A DNA stretch of 44,008 bases from Hyphomicrobiales bacterium (GCA_900468065.1 UBTA01000069.1:1-44008); one strand, 5' to 3'; shown: positions 1-7,917, numbered from the stretch's first letter. Numbers and translations: made by a program. The notes: generated by a model from the sequence alone, not told the origin.

Positions 1-21
1 CTTCTCCCCGCTGGGGAGAAG
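1..21. repeat. Small palindrome at the window edge
   Basis: CTTCTCCCC and GGGGAGAAG form a perfect 9-bp stem around a GCT loop, just past the stop codon of the minus-strand hydrolase. It resembles the CTCCCC-type palindromes near 19118 and 19333, so it may be one end of a dispersed intergenic element cut by the window edge. It could also act as a terminator for the hydrolase, although no T-tract is visible. Confidence 0.4.
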
Positions 22-33
22 GGGAGTTTGTCC

Positions 34-1053
34 TTAACCGACCGGCACGTCGAACACCTCGCCCGCCCGCAGCGCCCGAAAGCGCTCCGGAGCGACGCCC
101 TGATCCTTCAAGGCAACCTCGAGCGCCCGGACCGGTGCTTCGATCGCCTCATCTGTCAGTTGCACTGTCCCGAAATGGTGGCCTGCCGCATAGGCGGTGT
201 TGCAGAGCTGCATGCCCTCAACGGCTTCCTTCGGGTTTTGATGCTGGGCCTTCATGAACCAGCGTGGTTCGTAGGCGCCGATCGGCAGGTTGGCGAGGCG
301 GAAGAGACCGTGTTTTACTGCGGCGGCCTTATAGTTGATGCCGTCGTGAAAGCCGGTATCGCCGATATGGTAGATCTTGCCTGATGGCGTCGAGATCACG
401 AAGGCGGCCCAGAGCGCCATGCGGCGGTCACGGGCATTGCGCGCCGACCAGTGATGGCAGGGCGCGCAGTCGATGGTGACGTCGTCCCGAAAGGAGATCT
501 GCTCGCCCCAGTCCATGCCGGAGATTTTTGCATCGGGGAGGGTGCGGTGGATGATCGTGTCATTGCCGAGCGGGGTGATGATGTGGGGACCATGCTCCGC
601 GTGCAGGCGCTTCAGGGTGGCGAGATCGAGATGATCGTAGTGATTGTGGGTGACGATAACGATATCGATCGGCGGCAGATCGTTAAAGGCAATGCCGGGC
701 GCGACCACACGCTTGGGACCAACGAAGGAAAACGGGCTGGTGCGCGGCGACCAGACGGGATCGGTGAGGATATTGAGCCCGGCGACCTGGATCAGCAGTG
801 TGGCATGGCCGACCATGGTGACGCGCAGGCCGTCGCCATCGACGCGATCATCGGGGTTTGCCTGGGGGAAAGGGCTGGGCGCGCTCTTTGGCCAGGCCAT
901 GCGGCCGCCGCCAAACTGCCAGCGCATCAACTCGCGAAACCCGAGCGGCGCTTCGCCTTCGGGGTTGAAGAAGACGGTGCCGTCGAAGTGATCGGAGATG
1001 GGGCCGGCATAATAGGGATTGCGGGGCTTCCGGGGAGGCGGCGTCTGGGTCAT
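34..1053 (-). CDS. Metallo-beta-lactamase-fold hydrolase (UlaG/NAPE-PLD-like)
   Basis: The protein has about 339 residues and no signal peptide, so it is probably cytoplasmic. Near residue 135 the motif THNHYDHLD gives the HxHxDH metal-binding signature of the metallo-beta-lactamase superfamily. A later GDTGFHDG supplies the bridging Asp, and downstream His residues (e.g. GAYEPRWF and AGHHFGT regions) fit the UlaG/NAPE-type phospholipase D branch. Members hydrolyse phosphodiester or lactone substrates, and the substrate here cannot be read from sequence. I chose ATG at 1053; a TTG at 1137 in frame would add 28 low-complexity residues. No clear Shine-Dalgarno precedes either. It is divergent from ffh. 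Confidence 0.8.
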   Translation of the reverse strand: MTQTPPPRKPRNPYYAGPISDHFDGTVFFNPEGEAPLGFRELMRWQFGGGRMAWPKSAPSPFPQANPDDRVDGDGLRVTMVGHATLLIQVAGLNILTDPVWSPRTSPFSFVGPKRVVAPGIAFNDLPPIDIVIVTHNHYDHLDLATLKRLHAEHGPHIITPLGNDTIIHRTLPDAKISGMDWGEQISFRDDVTIDCAPCHHWSARNARDRRMALWAAFVISTPSGKIYHIGDTGFHDGINYKAAAVKHGLFRLANLPIGAYEPRWFMKAQHQNPKEAVEGMQLCNTAYAAGHHFGTVQLTDEAIEAPVRALEVALKDQGVAPERFRALRAGEVFDVPVG

Positions 1054-1377
1054 GGGGAACCGATCGGTGGGAGGCGTTGGTCTGATCTGGGGGCATCCGG
1101 CGCTTTTGGGAAGGGCGCCCAGCCGATAATCCGGCAAAATCCGCCACTATCCTTGACTTTCCCGGCCATATCGTGTTTACCGCCCGCAATCTGCGACAAG
1201 AACAAGACTTGTAGCCACCGACCCGGACCCATTGCGGAGATCCCGGAGGTCAACACCCGACAGCGCGCTGCGCCCTCGGGTGCTTTTTGGCTTTGCGTCT
1301 TGTTTTCGTCAAGGAAAAGCACAACGTTTCCGGCATCCGCGTAAAACCAGACGCCTCGAAACGACAAGGATGAAGCG
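1054..1377. other. Intergenic region between the hydrolase and ffh
   Basis: This 324-bp stretch holds the 5' ends of two divergent genes. A CTTGAC -35-like box lies at 1152-1157 with only a weak -10 (GTTTAC) 17 bp later. A terminator-like hairpin at 1254-1288 is described separately. The ffh Shine-Dalgarno (AAGGA) is just upstream of 1378. No convincing gene was seen. Confidence 0.5.
1254..1288 (+). terminator. Terminator-like hairpin in the ffh leader
   Basis: CACCCGA (1254-1260) pairs with TCGGGTG (1276-1282), with a smaller GCGC hairpin in the loop, and a run of five T follows at 1284-1288. This is the shape of an intrinsic terminator on the plus strand. No plus-strand gene lies upstream, so it would end a short transcript or attenuate ffh. 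Confidence 0.5.
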
Positions 1378-2958
1378 ATGTTTGAAAGTCTCCAGGACCG
1401 CCTTGGGTCAATCCTGAATGGATTGACCGGCCGTGGCGCGCTGTCGGAAGCCGATGTAGCGGCAGCCCTGCGCGAGGTTCGCCGTGCGCTCCTGGAAGCC
1501 GACGTCGCGCTCGAAGTCGTTCGTTCGTTCACCGACAAGGTGCGCGAAAAGGCTGTCGGCGCCGAAATCCTGAAGTCGATCAAGCCCGGCCAGATGGTCG
1601 TGAAGATCGTCCATGACGAGCTGATCGCCATGCTCGGCTCCGAAGGTGTGCCGATCGATCTCAATGCCGCTGCCCCGGTCGTCATCATGATGGTTGGTCT
1701 GCAGGGCTCGGGCAAGACGACGACGACGGGCAAGATCGCCCTTCGCCTGAAGACGCGGGACAAGAAGAAGGTCCTGATGGCGTCGCTCGACACGCGCCGT
1801 CCGGCAGCGCAGGAACAGCTGCGCCAGCTCGGCGTCCAGACCGGCGTCGATACGCTGGCGATCATTGCCGGCCAGTCGCCGACCGATATCGCCGCGCGCG
1901 CAGTCCAAGCTGCCAAGCTTGGCGGCCATGACATCGTCATCCTCGACACCGCCGGCCGTACCCATATCGACGAGCCGCTGATGCTCGAGATGGCGGAGAT
2001 CAAGCGCCGCTCCAACCCGCACGAAATCCTGCTCGTCGCCGATGCGCTGACCGGTCAGGACGCTGTCAATCTCGCCCGCAATTTCGACGAGCGCGTCGGC
2101 ATTACCGGTCTCGTGCTGACCCGTATGGACGGCGACGGCCGCGGCGGTGCTGCCCTTTCGATGCGCGCTGTGACCGGCAAGCCGATCAAGCTGATCGGTG
2201 TCGGCGAAAAGATGGCGGAGCTGGAAGAATTCCACCCGCGCCGCGTCGCCGACCGTATTCTCGGCATGGGCGACATCGTCTCGCTGGTCGAGAAGGCTGC
2301 CGAAAACATCGATGCCGAGAAGGCGGCGGCCATGGCCGCAAAGATGAAGACCGGCAAGTTCGATCTCAACGATCTCGCCGATCAGCTCGGCCAGATGCAG
2401 AAGATGGGCGGCATGGGCGGTATCATGGGCATGATGCCCGGCATGGCCGGCATGAAGGACAAGATGGCGTCTGCCGGCCTCGACGACAAGATGTTTGGCC
2501 GCCAGATGGCGATCATCTCCTCGATGACCAAGGCCGAGCGCGCCAACCCGGATATTCTCAAGCATTCCCGCAAGAAGCGCATCGCGGCCGGTTCCGGCAC
2601 CGATGCTGCCGAAATCAACAAGCTTTTGAAAATGCACCGTTCCATGGCCGACATGATGAAAATGATGGGCGGCAAGGGCAAGGGCGGAATGATGAAGCAG
2701 ATGATGGGCGGCCTTGCCGGCAAGATGGGCCTTGGTGGCATGGGCGGCGGAATGGGCGGCATGCCTGATCTGTCGAAGATGGACCCCAAGCAGCTCGAAG
2801 CCCTGCAGAAGCAGGCGGAGGCCGCTGGCCTCGGCAAGGGCGGCATGCCTGGGATGGGGGGCGGCGGAGGTCTGCCCGGTTTGGGCGGTGGCGGCCTGAA
2901 GCTGCCCGGTCTCGGTGGCGGATTCCCGGGGCTTCCCGGCCTGCCGAAGAAGAAGTGA
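1378..2958 (+). CDS. ffh: Signal recognition particle GTPase Ffh (SRP54)
   Basis: Ffh binds 4.5S RNA and the signal sequences of nascent inner-membrane proteins, and docks with FtsY at the membrane. The 526 residues show the N domain (1-95) and the G domain with P-loop GLQGSGKT at 107-114. DTAGR (190-194), TRMDGD (248-253) and the GEKMAELEEF closing motif near 276-285 follow. The M domain from about 300 is full of Met and Gly-Met repeats that form the signal-binding groove, and the tail is an unusually long Gly/Met/Leu-rich stretch. ATG at 1378 has an AAGGA upstream. The chorismate mutase gene follows 13 bp downstream and is probably co-transcribed. Confidence 0.98.
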   Translation: MFESLQDRLGSILNGLTGRGALSEADVAAALREVRRALLEADVALEVVRSFTDKVREKAVGAEILKSIKPGQMVVKIVHDELIAMLGSEGVPIDLNAAAPVVIMMVGLQGSGKTTTTGKIALRLKTRDKKKVLMASLDTRRPAAQEQLRQLGVQTGVDTLAIIAGQSPTDIAARAVQAAKLGGHDIVILDTAGRTHIDEPLMLEMAEIKRRSNPHEILLVADALTGQDAVNLARNFDERVGITGLVLTRMDGDGRGGAALSMRAVTGKPIKLIGVGEKMAELEEFHPRRVADRILGMGDIVSLVEKAAENIDAEKAAAMAAKMKTGKFDLNDLADQLGQMQKMGGMGGIMGMMPGMAGMKDKMASAGLDDKMFGRQMAIISSMTKAERANPDILKHSRKKRIAAGSGTDAAEINKLLKMHRSMADMMKMMGGKGKGGMMKQMMGGLAGKMGLGGMGGGMGGMPDLSKMDPKQLEALQKQAEAAGLGKGGMPGMGGGGGLPGLGGGGLKLPGLGGGFPGLPGLPKKK

Positions 2959-2971
2959 GGACTGAACCCGA

Positions 2972-3274
2972 ATGATTGATCCAGCAGTCAAACAGGAACT
3001 CTCGGGCTACCGCCAGTCGATCGACAATATCGACGCGGCGCTGGTGCACATGCTGGCCGAACGCTTCCGCTGCACCAAGGCAGTGGGCGTGCTGAAAGCC
3101 AAATACAATTTGCCGCCGGCCGACCCGGCGCGCGAGGAATACCAGATCGAACGCCTTCGCCACCTGGCGCGGGATGCCAATCTGGATCCGGATTTTGCGG
3201 AGAAGTTCTTGAACTTCATCATCCACGAAGTCATCCGGCATCATGAAGCCATCGCTGCCGATCTCAAGGATTGA
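2972..3274 (+). CDS. Chorismate mutase, AroQ class, monofunctional
   Basis: The enzyme converts chorismate to prephenate for Phe and Tyr synthesis. The 100 residues form a single all-helical AroQ domain, with the pattern expected for the active-site helices: R13 near the N terminus, the ERFRCTKAVGVLKAK segment (about 30-44) carrying Arg and Lys ligands, then D51, E56 and a C-terminal helix with H86/R89-type residues. There is no dehydratase or dehydrogenase partner domain. It sits 13 bp after ffh and 64 bp before rpsP, an arrangement typical of rhizobia, and is likely in the ffh transcript. Start ATG follows a GAGG. Confidence 0.9.
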   Translation: MIDPAVKQELSGYRQSIDNIDAALVHMLAERFRCTKAVGVLKAKYNLPPADPAREEYQIERLRHLARDANLDPDFAEKFLNFIIHEVIRHHEAIAADLKD

Positions 3275-3338
3275 TCAGCTTTAACGCATACACAAAAACA
3301 CCGTCCCAGACGGTTTGATATCTCAAGGAGTACATGAC

Positions 3339-3701
3339 ATGGCACTGAAAATTCGTCTCGCCCGCGGTGGTTCCAAGAAGCGCCCGTTCTACCAGATCGT
3401 TATCGCTGACGTGCGTTCGCCGCGCGACGGCCGTTTCCTGGAAAAGGTCGGCTCGTGGAACCCGATGCTCAAGAAGGAAGACGCAAAGCGCGTTGAGCTG
3501 AACGTCGAGCGCATCCAGTATTGGATGTCGAACGGCGCGCTGCCGACCGACCGCGTCCTGCGCTTCCTCAACGAAGCCGGCGTTGCAACTCGCGAAGCAC
3601 GCGTCAACCCGACCAAGGGCCTGCCGGGCAAGAAGGCTGTCGAGCGTATCGCCGAAGCCAAGCAGAAGGCTGAAGACGCAGCCGCCGCCGCTGCCGAATA
3701 A
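3339..3701 (+). CDS. rpsP: 30S ribosomal protein S16
   Basis: This small-subunit protein is needed for 30S assembly. The start [20 protein letters not shown] matches the universal S16 N terminus, so ATG 3339, preceded by AAGGAG at about 3325-3330, is preferred over an in-frame upstream ATG at 3315. The 120-residue protein has the core S16 domain in about 80 residues. The rest is the Lys/Ala/Glu-rich tail common in alphaproteobacteria. A 6-bp hairpin (ACCGTC/GACGGT, 3300-3314) lies in its leader and could be a weak terminator or regulatory element. In related genomes rimM follows directly; here a NYN gene intervenes. Confidence 0.97.
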   Translation: MALKIRLARGGSKKRPFYQIVIADVRSPRDGRFLEKVGSWNPMLKKEDAKRVELNVERIQYWMSNGALPTDRVLRFLNEAGVATREARVNPTKGLPGKKAVERIAEAKQKAEDAAAAAAE

Positions 3702-3702
3702 G

Positions 3703-3731
3703 TTGACAAATAGGGCCCCTGGTCCTATGTT
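3703..3731 (+). promoter_or_regulatory. Strong sigma-70-type promoter after rpsP
   Basis: TTGACA at 3703-3708 is followed by a 17-bp spacer and TATGTT at 3726-3731, close to the housekeeping consensus. It begins 1 bp after the rpsP stop codon. Transcription would start near 3738 and read through two small hairpins toward the NYN gene and then rimM and trmD. The spacer includes an ATAGG/CCTAT inverted repeat (3710-3727) that could be an operator. Confidence 0.7.
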
Positions 3732-3772
3732 CGACGTCTATCCGGTACGCCCGTAGGCGGGTATTATATGCG

Positions 3773-3800
3773 GCCCCTGCATCTCGATGCGGGGGCTTTT
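3773..3800 (+). terminator. Intrinsic terminator or attenuator before the NYN gene
   Basis: GCCCCTGCAT (3773-3782) pairs over 10 bp, with one G·T, to ATGCGGGGGC (3787-3796) around a CTCG tetraloop, and TTTT follows. It lies about 35 nt after the predicted start of the 3703 promoter and 18 bp before the NYN start codon. It either ends a ~60-nt RNA or attenuates the NYN–rimM–trmD transcript. Confidence 0.7.
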
Positions 3801-3817
3801 CATTTGTAGGTCAACGT

Positions 3818-4399
3818 ATGAAAGTAGCGGTTCTGATCGACGGGGGTCATTTGCGCGTGCTCGCGAAGCAGGCCGGCTTTGACTATGATCCCGACTTGAT
3901 CGAAAAGATTGCGCATGCGTGCATTGCCGATGGTGAATCGCTGTTTCGAGCCCTCTATTACGATTGCGCTCCTTTTACAGGTAAGGCCCGCAAGCCGGTT
4001 TCCGGCGAAATGCATGAATTCAAGGGATCTGACGCCTGGCTTAAGACGCTTGCCCGGAAAGATCTCTTTGCGACCCGTATCGGTGTTTTGAAATTTCGGG
4101 GCTTCAAGCCGAAACGTATTCCTGTCGCGGGTCGAGCGTTGACGGATAACGATTTCAAGCCCGATTTCGAACAGAAGGGCGTCGATATGAGGATAGGTCT
4201 GGATATCGCAAACTTTGCTAATGAGCGATCCGTTGATCGAATCGTTCTTGTCACAGGCGACACAGATTGTGTACCTGCTATGAAATATGCACGAATTGCC
4301 GGATTGCAGATTGGTCTGGCGGAATTCGATAATCATAAACTTGCACCAGAACTTCTCTGGCATACGGATATCAAGCGCAATGTCGGCTGGCCAAATTAA
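3818..4399 (+). CDS. NYN-domain (PIN-like fold) putative ribonuclease
   Basis: The 193-residue protein is a single NYN domain of the LabA/DUF88 type. VLIDGGHL supplies D8, KGVDMRIGLDI supplies D123 and D129, and VTGDTDCVP supplies D148 and D150. These acidic residues are those expected to bind Mg2+ in NYN/PIN nucleases, so RNA cleavage is a family-based inference; the target is unknown. No extra RNA-binding domain is present. Codon use is more AT-rich than in rpsP or rimM. The gene sits between rpsP and rimM, has its own promoter and leader, and its last 20 bp overlap the start of rimM, suggesting translational coupling after insertion. Confidence 0.85.
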   Translation: MKVAVLIDGGHLRVLAKQAGFDYDPDLIEKIAHACIADGESLFRALYYDCAPFTGKARKPVSGEMHEFKGSDAWLKTLARKDLFATRIGVLKFRGFKPKRIPVAGRALTDNDFKPDFEQKGVDMRIGLDIANFANERSVDRIVLVTGDTDCVPAMKYARIAGLQIGLAEFDNHKLAPELLWHTDIKRNVGWPN

Positions 4400-4955
4400 A
4401 CTCAAAAACCCTGTCCTGATGGGAACGATCGGCGGCGCGCAAGGGTTGCGCGGCGAAGTGCGCGTCAAGTCGTTTGCCGAGGAGCCGACCGCGATCGGCG
4501 ATTATGGCCATCTGCATGCCGAGGACGGACGCACGTTCGAGGTTCTGGAAGTCCGCGAGATGAAGAACGTCGTCGTCGTGCGGTTTCGCGGCGTCAACGA
4601 CCGCAATTCGGCCGAGGCCCTGAACGGCCTGGAACTTTATGTCGAGCGCGACAACCTGCCGGATGACGATCTCGACGAGGACGAATTCTTCTACGCAGAT
4701 CTCGAGGGCCTGGAAGCACTCGATGCCGGCGGCAAGAGCTATGGCACCGTTACCGGCGTCTTCGACTTTGGCGCGGGCGATCTTTTGGAGCTGAAAGGCC
4801 CCGGCAAACGGCCGGTGCTGATCCCCTTTACCGAATGGTCGGTGCTGGAAATCGATCTTGTTGCCGGCACGATGCTGGTCGATCCGCTTGCCGCCGGTTT
4901 GACCGACGACAAGGACGAGGATCCGACGAAGCAGTTCAAACCGAAGGCGAAGTAA
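4380..4955 (+). CDS. rimM: Ribosome maturation factor RimM
   Basis: RimM helps 16S rRNA processing and 30S head assembly and binds S19. The 191 residues begin with the N-terminal beta-barrel ([18 protein letters not shown], about 13-30). They contain the linker FFYADLEGL and end in a PRC-barrel ([28 protein letters not shown]). ATG 4380 gives the N terminus usual for rhizobial RimM; a start at 4287 would read 31 residues through the NYN gene in another frame. No good Shine-Dalgarno precedes 4380, so initiation probably depends on ribosomes ending the NYN gene. trmD follows after 4 bp. Confidence 0.95.
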   Translation: MSAGQIKLKNPVLMGTIGGAQGLRGEVRVKSFAEEPTAIGDYGHLHAEDGRTFEVLEVREMKNVVVVRFRGVNDRNSAEALNGLELYVERDNLPDDDLDEDEFFYADLEGLEALDAGGKSYGTVTGVFDFGAGDLLELKGPGKRPVLIPFTEWSVLEIDLVAGTMLVDPLAAGLTDDKDEDPTKQFKPKAK

Positions 4956-4959
4956 AACC

Positions 4960-5640
4960 TTGCCCTTCCGCGCCACCATCCTGACGCTCTATCCGGACAT
5001 GTTTCCGGGGCATCTTGGCCATTCGCTGTCCGGCAAGGCGCTGGAACGCGGCCAGTGGTCGCTGGATACCTTGCAGATCCGCGATTTTGCCGAGGACAAG
5101 CACCGCACCGTCGACGATACGCCGGCCGGTGGCGGCGCCGGCATGGTGCTACGGGCCGATATTCTAGCCAAGGCCATCGACCATGCGTCTGATGGCGACG
5201 AGCGCCCCCGGCTGCTGATGAGCCCGCGTGGCAAGCCGCTGACGCAGGAGCGGGTGCGCGAACTGGCCGCCGGCCCCGGCGCCATCATCGTCTGTGGACG
5301 GTTCGAAGGCGTCGATCAGCGGGTGATCGACGGGCGAGAGCTCGAAGAGGTTTCGATCGGCGATTATATTCTTTCCGGCGGCGAACCGGCGGCACTGATC
5401 CTGCTCGATGCCATCGTGCGTATACTGCCCGGCGTGATGGGCAATGATCTTTCCGGCGTGCATGAAAGTTTCGAGGGCGGGCTCTTGGAGCATCCGCACT
5501 ATACGCGGCCGCCGGTATTCGAAGGCCAGGAAATCCCGGCAGTGCTGACATCCGGCCATCATGGCGACATCGCCAAGTGGCGCGACGCTGAGGCGAAGCG
5601 GCTGACGGCGGAGCGCAGGCCGGACCTGCTGAAGAAATAG
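4960..5640 (+). CDS. trmD: tRNA (guanine-37-N1)-methyltransferase TrmD
   Basis: TrmD methylates G37 of tRNAs with a CNN or related anticodon and so prevents frameshifting. The 226 residues have the SPOUT knot signatures: [12 protein letters not shown] (about 52-63), [11 protein letters not shown] (111-121) and [13 protein letters not shown] (133-145). The D150 in [11 protein letters not shown] is the usual catalytic Asp. The initiator is TTG at 4960, 4 bp after rimM, since no ATG gives the full N terminus ([15 protein letters not shown]). It is the last gene of the translation block; rplS, its usual follower, is about 7 kb away. Confidence 0.97.
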   Translation: MPFRATILTLYPDMFPGHLGHSLSGKALERGQWSLDTLQIRDFAEDKHRTVDDTPAGGGAGMVLRADILAKAIDHASDGDERPRLLMSPRGKPLTQERVRELAAGPGAIIVCGRFEGVDQRVIDGRELEEVSIGDYILSGGEPAALILLDAIVRILPGVMGNDLSGVHESFEGGLLEHPHYTRPPVFEGQEIPAVLTSGHHGDIAKWRDAEAKRLTAERRPDLLKK

Positions 5641-5682
5641 GTTCGCCGTTGACGCCTTCGGATAGCCGTGTGCCACAGGCCG

Positions 5683-6585
5683 TCAGTGCAAAGGGATCCA
5701 CAGAGGACTCTTCCATGCCTTCAGCTCATCGAGGAAGACCTGCAGTTTCGCCGGCAGGAACCGTCGGGTCGGATAGACGGCATGGACGACGATTTCCGGC
5801 GACGACCAGTCTGGCAGCAGGCGGACGAGTTCGCCTCTTTCTATCTGGTCTTCGCAATAGGTCGATGGCAGCAGTCCGATCCCGTGCCCGCGATAGGTAA
5901 ACGCACTCGCCGACTGGAAATCCCGGCTGGAAATCGGCCCTGATACGTCGAGCTTCACGAATTTCCGGCCGCTGACCAGATGCCATTCGCCCTCGTTGTT
6001 GCGGCCATTGAGCAGAACGCATCGATGGTCCTTCAAATCCTCCGGTTTTACCGGGATGGTCCGCCCCTCGAGATATTGCGGCGAAGCGACGACATAACGA
6101 ACGCTCCTGCCGATCTTTTGCACAACGACCGTCGAGTCGCGAAGCTCTCCGAAGCGAATGCCGACATCGACATTCTCGGCAATCAGGTCGAGGAACAGAT
6201 TTGTCACGAAGAGATCGACCTGTATCAGCGGGTAGGTTTTCAGGAACGTCGAGAGAAATTCATAAAAGCTCTCCTGGCTGAGGATCACCGGCACGGAGAT
6301 TTTTAAAAGGCCTTCCGGTTTCCTCTGGGTTTCCGTCAGAACCCGCTCTGCGTCGAACAGATGATTGAGCGGCTCGCAGCATTGATCGTAGTAGGCCCGC
6401 CCCTGAGCGGTCAGCGTCAGCTTGCGGGTCGTTCGCTGGATCAGGGTAACTCCGAGCTGATCCTCGAGCGCGGAGACTTTCCGGCTGACGGTGGATACCG
6501 GCATTGCCAGCGAACGGGCGGCGCGGCTGAAGCTTTCGAACTGCGCGACCTTCACGAAAACCGCTATGTCGTTGAGATCGATCAT
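5683..6585 (-). CDS. LysR-family transcriptional regulator
   Basis: The 300-residue protein has an N-terminal winged helix-turn-helix (about 1-62, with SFSRAARSLAMPVSTVSRKVSALEDQLG) and a LysR substrate-binding domain (about 88-292). ATG 6585 gives the classic MIDLNDIAVFVKVAQ start; reading on to 6774 would add an unrelated 63-residue tail over the promoter. It resembles the CrgA/DsdC-like group of LysR proteins. It is divergent from the SDR–RidA pair, which it probably controls through the inverted repeat at 6612-6634. Its 3' end faces trmD with a 42-bp gap. Confidence 0.92.
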   Translation of the reverse strand: MIDLNDIAVFVKVAQFESFSRAARSLAMPVSTVSRKVSALEDQLGVTLIQRTTRKLTLTAQGRAYYDQCCEPLNHLFDAERVLTETQRKPEGLLKISVPVILSQESFYEFLSTFLKTYPLIQVDLFVTNLFLDLIAENVDVGIRFGELRDSTVVVQKIGRSVRYVVASPQYLEGRTIPVKPEDLKDHRCVLLNGRNNEGEWHLVSGRKFVKLDVSGPISSRDFQSASAFTYRGHGIGLLPSTYCEDQIERGELVRLLPDWSSPEIVVHAVYPTRRFLPAKLQVFLDELKAWKSPLWIPLH

Positions 6586-6611
6586 GCGTCGATTTTTGCA
6601 CAGCCGCAAAA

Positions 6612-6634
6612 TAGATTCCAGATATTTCCATCTA
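6612..6634. promoter_or_regulatory. Candidate LysR operator
   Basis: TAGAT (6612-6616), a 13-bp spacer and ATCTA (6630-6634) form an inverted repeat 27 bp upstream of the LysR start and 76 bp upstream of the SDR start. The size and placement suit a LysR-type regulatory site in a divergent promoter. This is a visual call from one site. Confidence 0.4.
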
Positions 6635-6709
6635 ATCGCTGAATGAGCTTCGGGCCATATTCGTCCCAAGCAAGCTTGAAGCTGCTCAACCAGATCGATG
6701 GAGATCAAT

Positions 6710-7435
6710 ATGCAAGACCGAAAGACTGCCATCATCACAGGAGCCTCCCAGGGTATCGGCGCCGGGATCGTCAACGCCTTCGTCGAGCGCGGCTATAATG
6801 TCGTCGCAACCTCGCGTCAGGTCAGTGCGTCCAGTGCTTTCCGGGCCTCGGGCCAACTCGCGCTCGTCGATGGCGACATCGGCGATCCTGAAACGGCACG
6901 GAAAGTGGCGGAGACCGCAATCAGCCGGTTCGGAACGATCGATGCCCTCGTCAACAATGCCGGCATCTTCTTCACCAAGCCCTTTATCGACTACACGATG
7001 GAGGATTTCAGGAGACTGTCCTCGACCAATCTCGAAGGCTTCATCCACCTGACGCAGCGGGTCGTGAAACAGATGCTGGCGCAGAAAACCGGCGGCAGCA
7101 TCGTCAGCATCACGACGCCGTTGATCGATCATCCGATCGCAGGCCTGTCCGCCTCGGTCGCGATGATGACCAAGGGCGGCATCGACGCGATCTCCAAGAA
7201 CCTCGCAATGGAATATGCGCGGGACGGAATCCGGGTCAACACCGTCGCCCCCGGCGTTGTCGATACACCCTTGCACAAGGACAATCCGAAGGATTTCCTG
7301 AAGACCCTGTCGCCGATGGGCAGCATTTCAGATGTCCAGGACATCGTCGATGCGGTCGTGTACCTCACCGAAGCGCGGCATGTCACCGGGGAGGTGCTGA
7401 ACGTCGATGGCGGCGCACATCTGGGCAAATGGTAG
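6710..7435 (+). CDS. SDR-family protein lacking the catalytic tyrosine
   Basis: The 241 residues have the Rossmann signature TGASQGIG (10-17), VNNAG (81-85) and the C-terminal NVDGGAHLGKW typical of classical short-chain dehydrogenases. S133 is in place for the catalytic serine and K155 for the catalytic lysine. The residue four before that lysine, normally Tyr of YxxxK, is A151 (VAMMTKGG). Redox activity is therefore uncertain; a noncanonical mechanism or a binding role is possible. ATG 6710 follows GGAG; an in-frame ATG at 6698 is less well placed. The gene overlaps the RidA-family gene by 7 bp and is divergent from LysR. Confidence 0.9.
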   Translation: MQDRKTAIITGASQGIGAGIVNAFVERGYNVVATSRQVSASSAFRASGQLALVDGDIGDPETARKVAETAISRFGTIDALVNNAGIFFTKPFIDYTMEDFRRLSSTNLEGFIHLTQRVVKQMLAQKTGGSIVSITTPLIDHPIAGLSASVAMMTKGGIDAISKNLAMEYARDGIRVNTVAPGVVDTPLHKDNPKDFLKTLSPMGSISDVQDIVDAVVYLTEARHVTGEVLNVDGGAHLGKW

Positions 7436-7917
7436 ACCGTGACAAAGCGCCGGTCGCTGGCGCAGAACAGCGGCTTCAGGAACTCGGGGTCGCGCTTCCC
7501 TCGCCGCCGACACCTTTCGGGGCCTATGTCGAAGCGGCAAGGACCGGCAACCTCGTCTTCTTCAGCGGCATGTTACCCGTCGTCGATCGCATACCCCGGT
7601 TTATCGGACGGGTCGGAGGCGCACTGAGCGTTGAAGACGGCAGGAAGGCGGCCGAAACGGCAGCCTTGAGCGCCCTGTCGGCCGCGAAAGCCTATCTGGG
7701 CTCACTGGACAAGGTGGTTCGGGTCGTCAAGCTCGGCGTCTATATTGCAACCGAGGGCGATTTCCGGGACCACCCGAAGGTCGCAGACGGCGCATCCGAA
7801 GTGCTGCTCAAGGTCTTCGGAGAGGAGAAGCTTTCCGGGCGGGTCGTGCTTGGCGTTGCAAGCCTGCCGCTTGGCGTTCCGATCGAACTGGAACTGGTTC
7901 TTGAGGTAGACAGCTGA
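7429..7917 (+). CDS. RidA-family (YjgF/YER057c/UK114) protein
   Basis: RidA proteins deaminate reactive enamines and imines released by amino-acid enzymes. The 162-residue protein matches the longer subgroup of the family (FGAYVEAARTGNLVFFSG near 30-47, then LGVASLPLGVPIELELV at the C terminus). R138 in SGRVVLG aligns with the archetypal catalytic Arg, so deaminase activity is possible. The start codon overlaps the end of the SDR gene (7429-7435), implying coupled expression. The pairing suggests a small-molecule detoxification or catabolic step; the substrate is unknown. Confidence 0.9.
   Translation: MVDRDKAPVAGAEQRLQELGVALPSPPTPFGAYVEAARTGNLVFFSGMLPVVDRIPRFIGRVGGALSVEDGRKAAETAALSALSAAKAYLGSLDKVVRVVKLGVYIATEGDFRDHPKVADGASEVLLKVFGEEKLSGRVVLGVASLPLGVPIELELVLEVDS

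Noticed and set aside
1056..1077. GGAAC…CGTT resembling an EcfG promoter upstream of the hydrolase
   Set aside because: The spacer is 14 bp, not 16-17, and it points away from the hydrolase.
1187..1288. Possible 4.5S (SRP) RNA gene beside ffh
   Set aside because: The size is right, but the conserved apical helix of SRP RNA with its GGAA loop and adjacent AGCA is absent, so only a terminator-like hairpin is claimed.
1408..2991. Long minus-strand open frame across ffh
   Set aside because: It is a shadow of the ffh coding sequence, His/Gly/Ala-rich with no recognisable domain.
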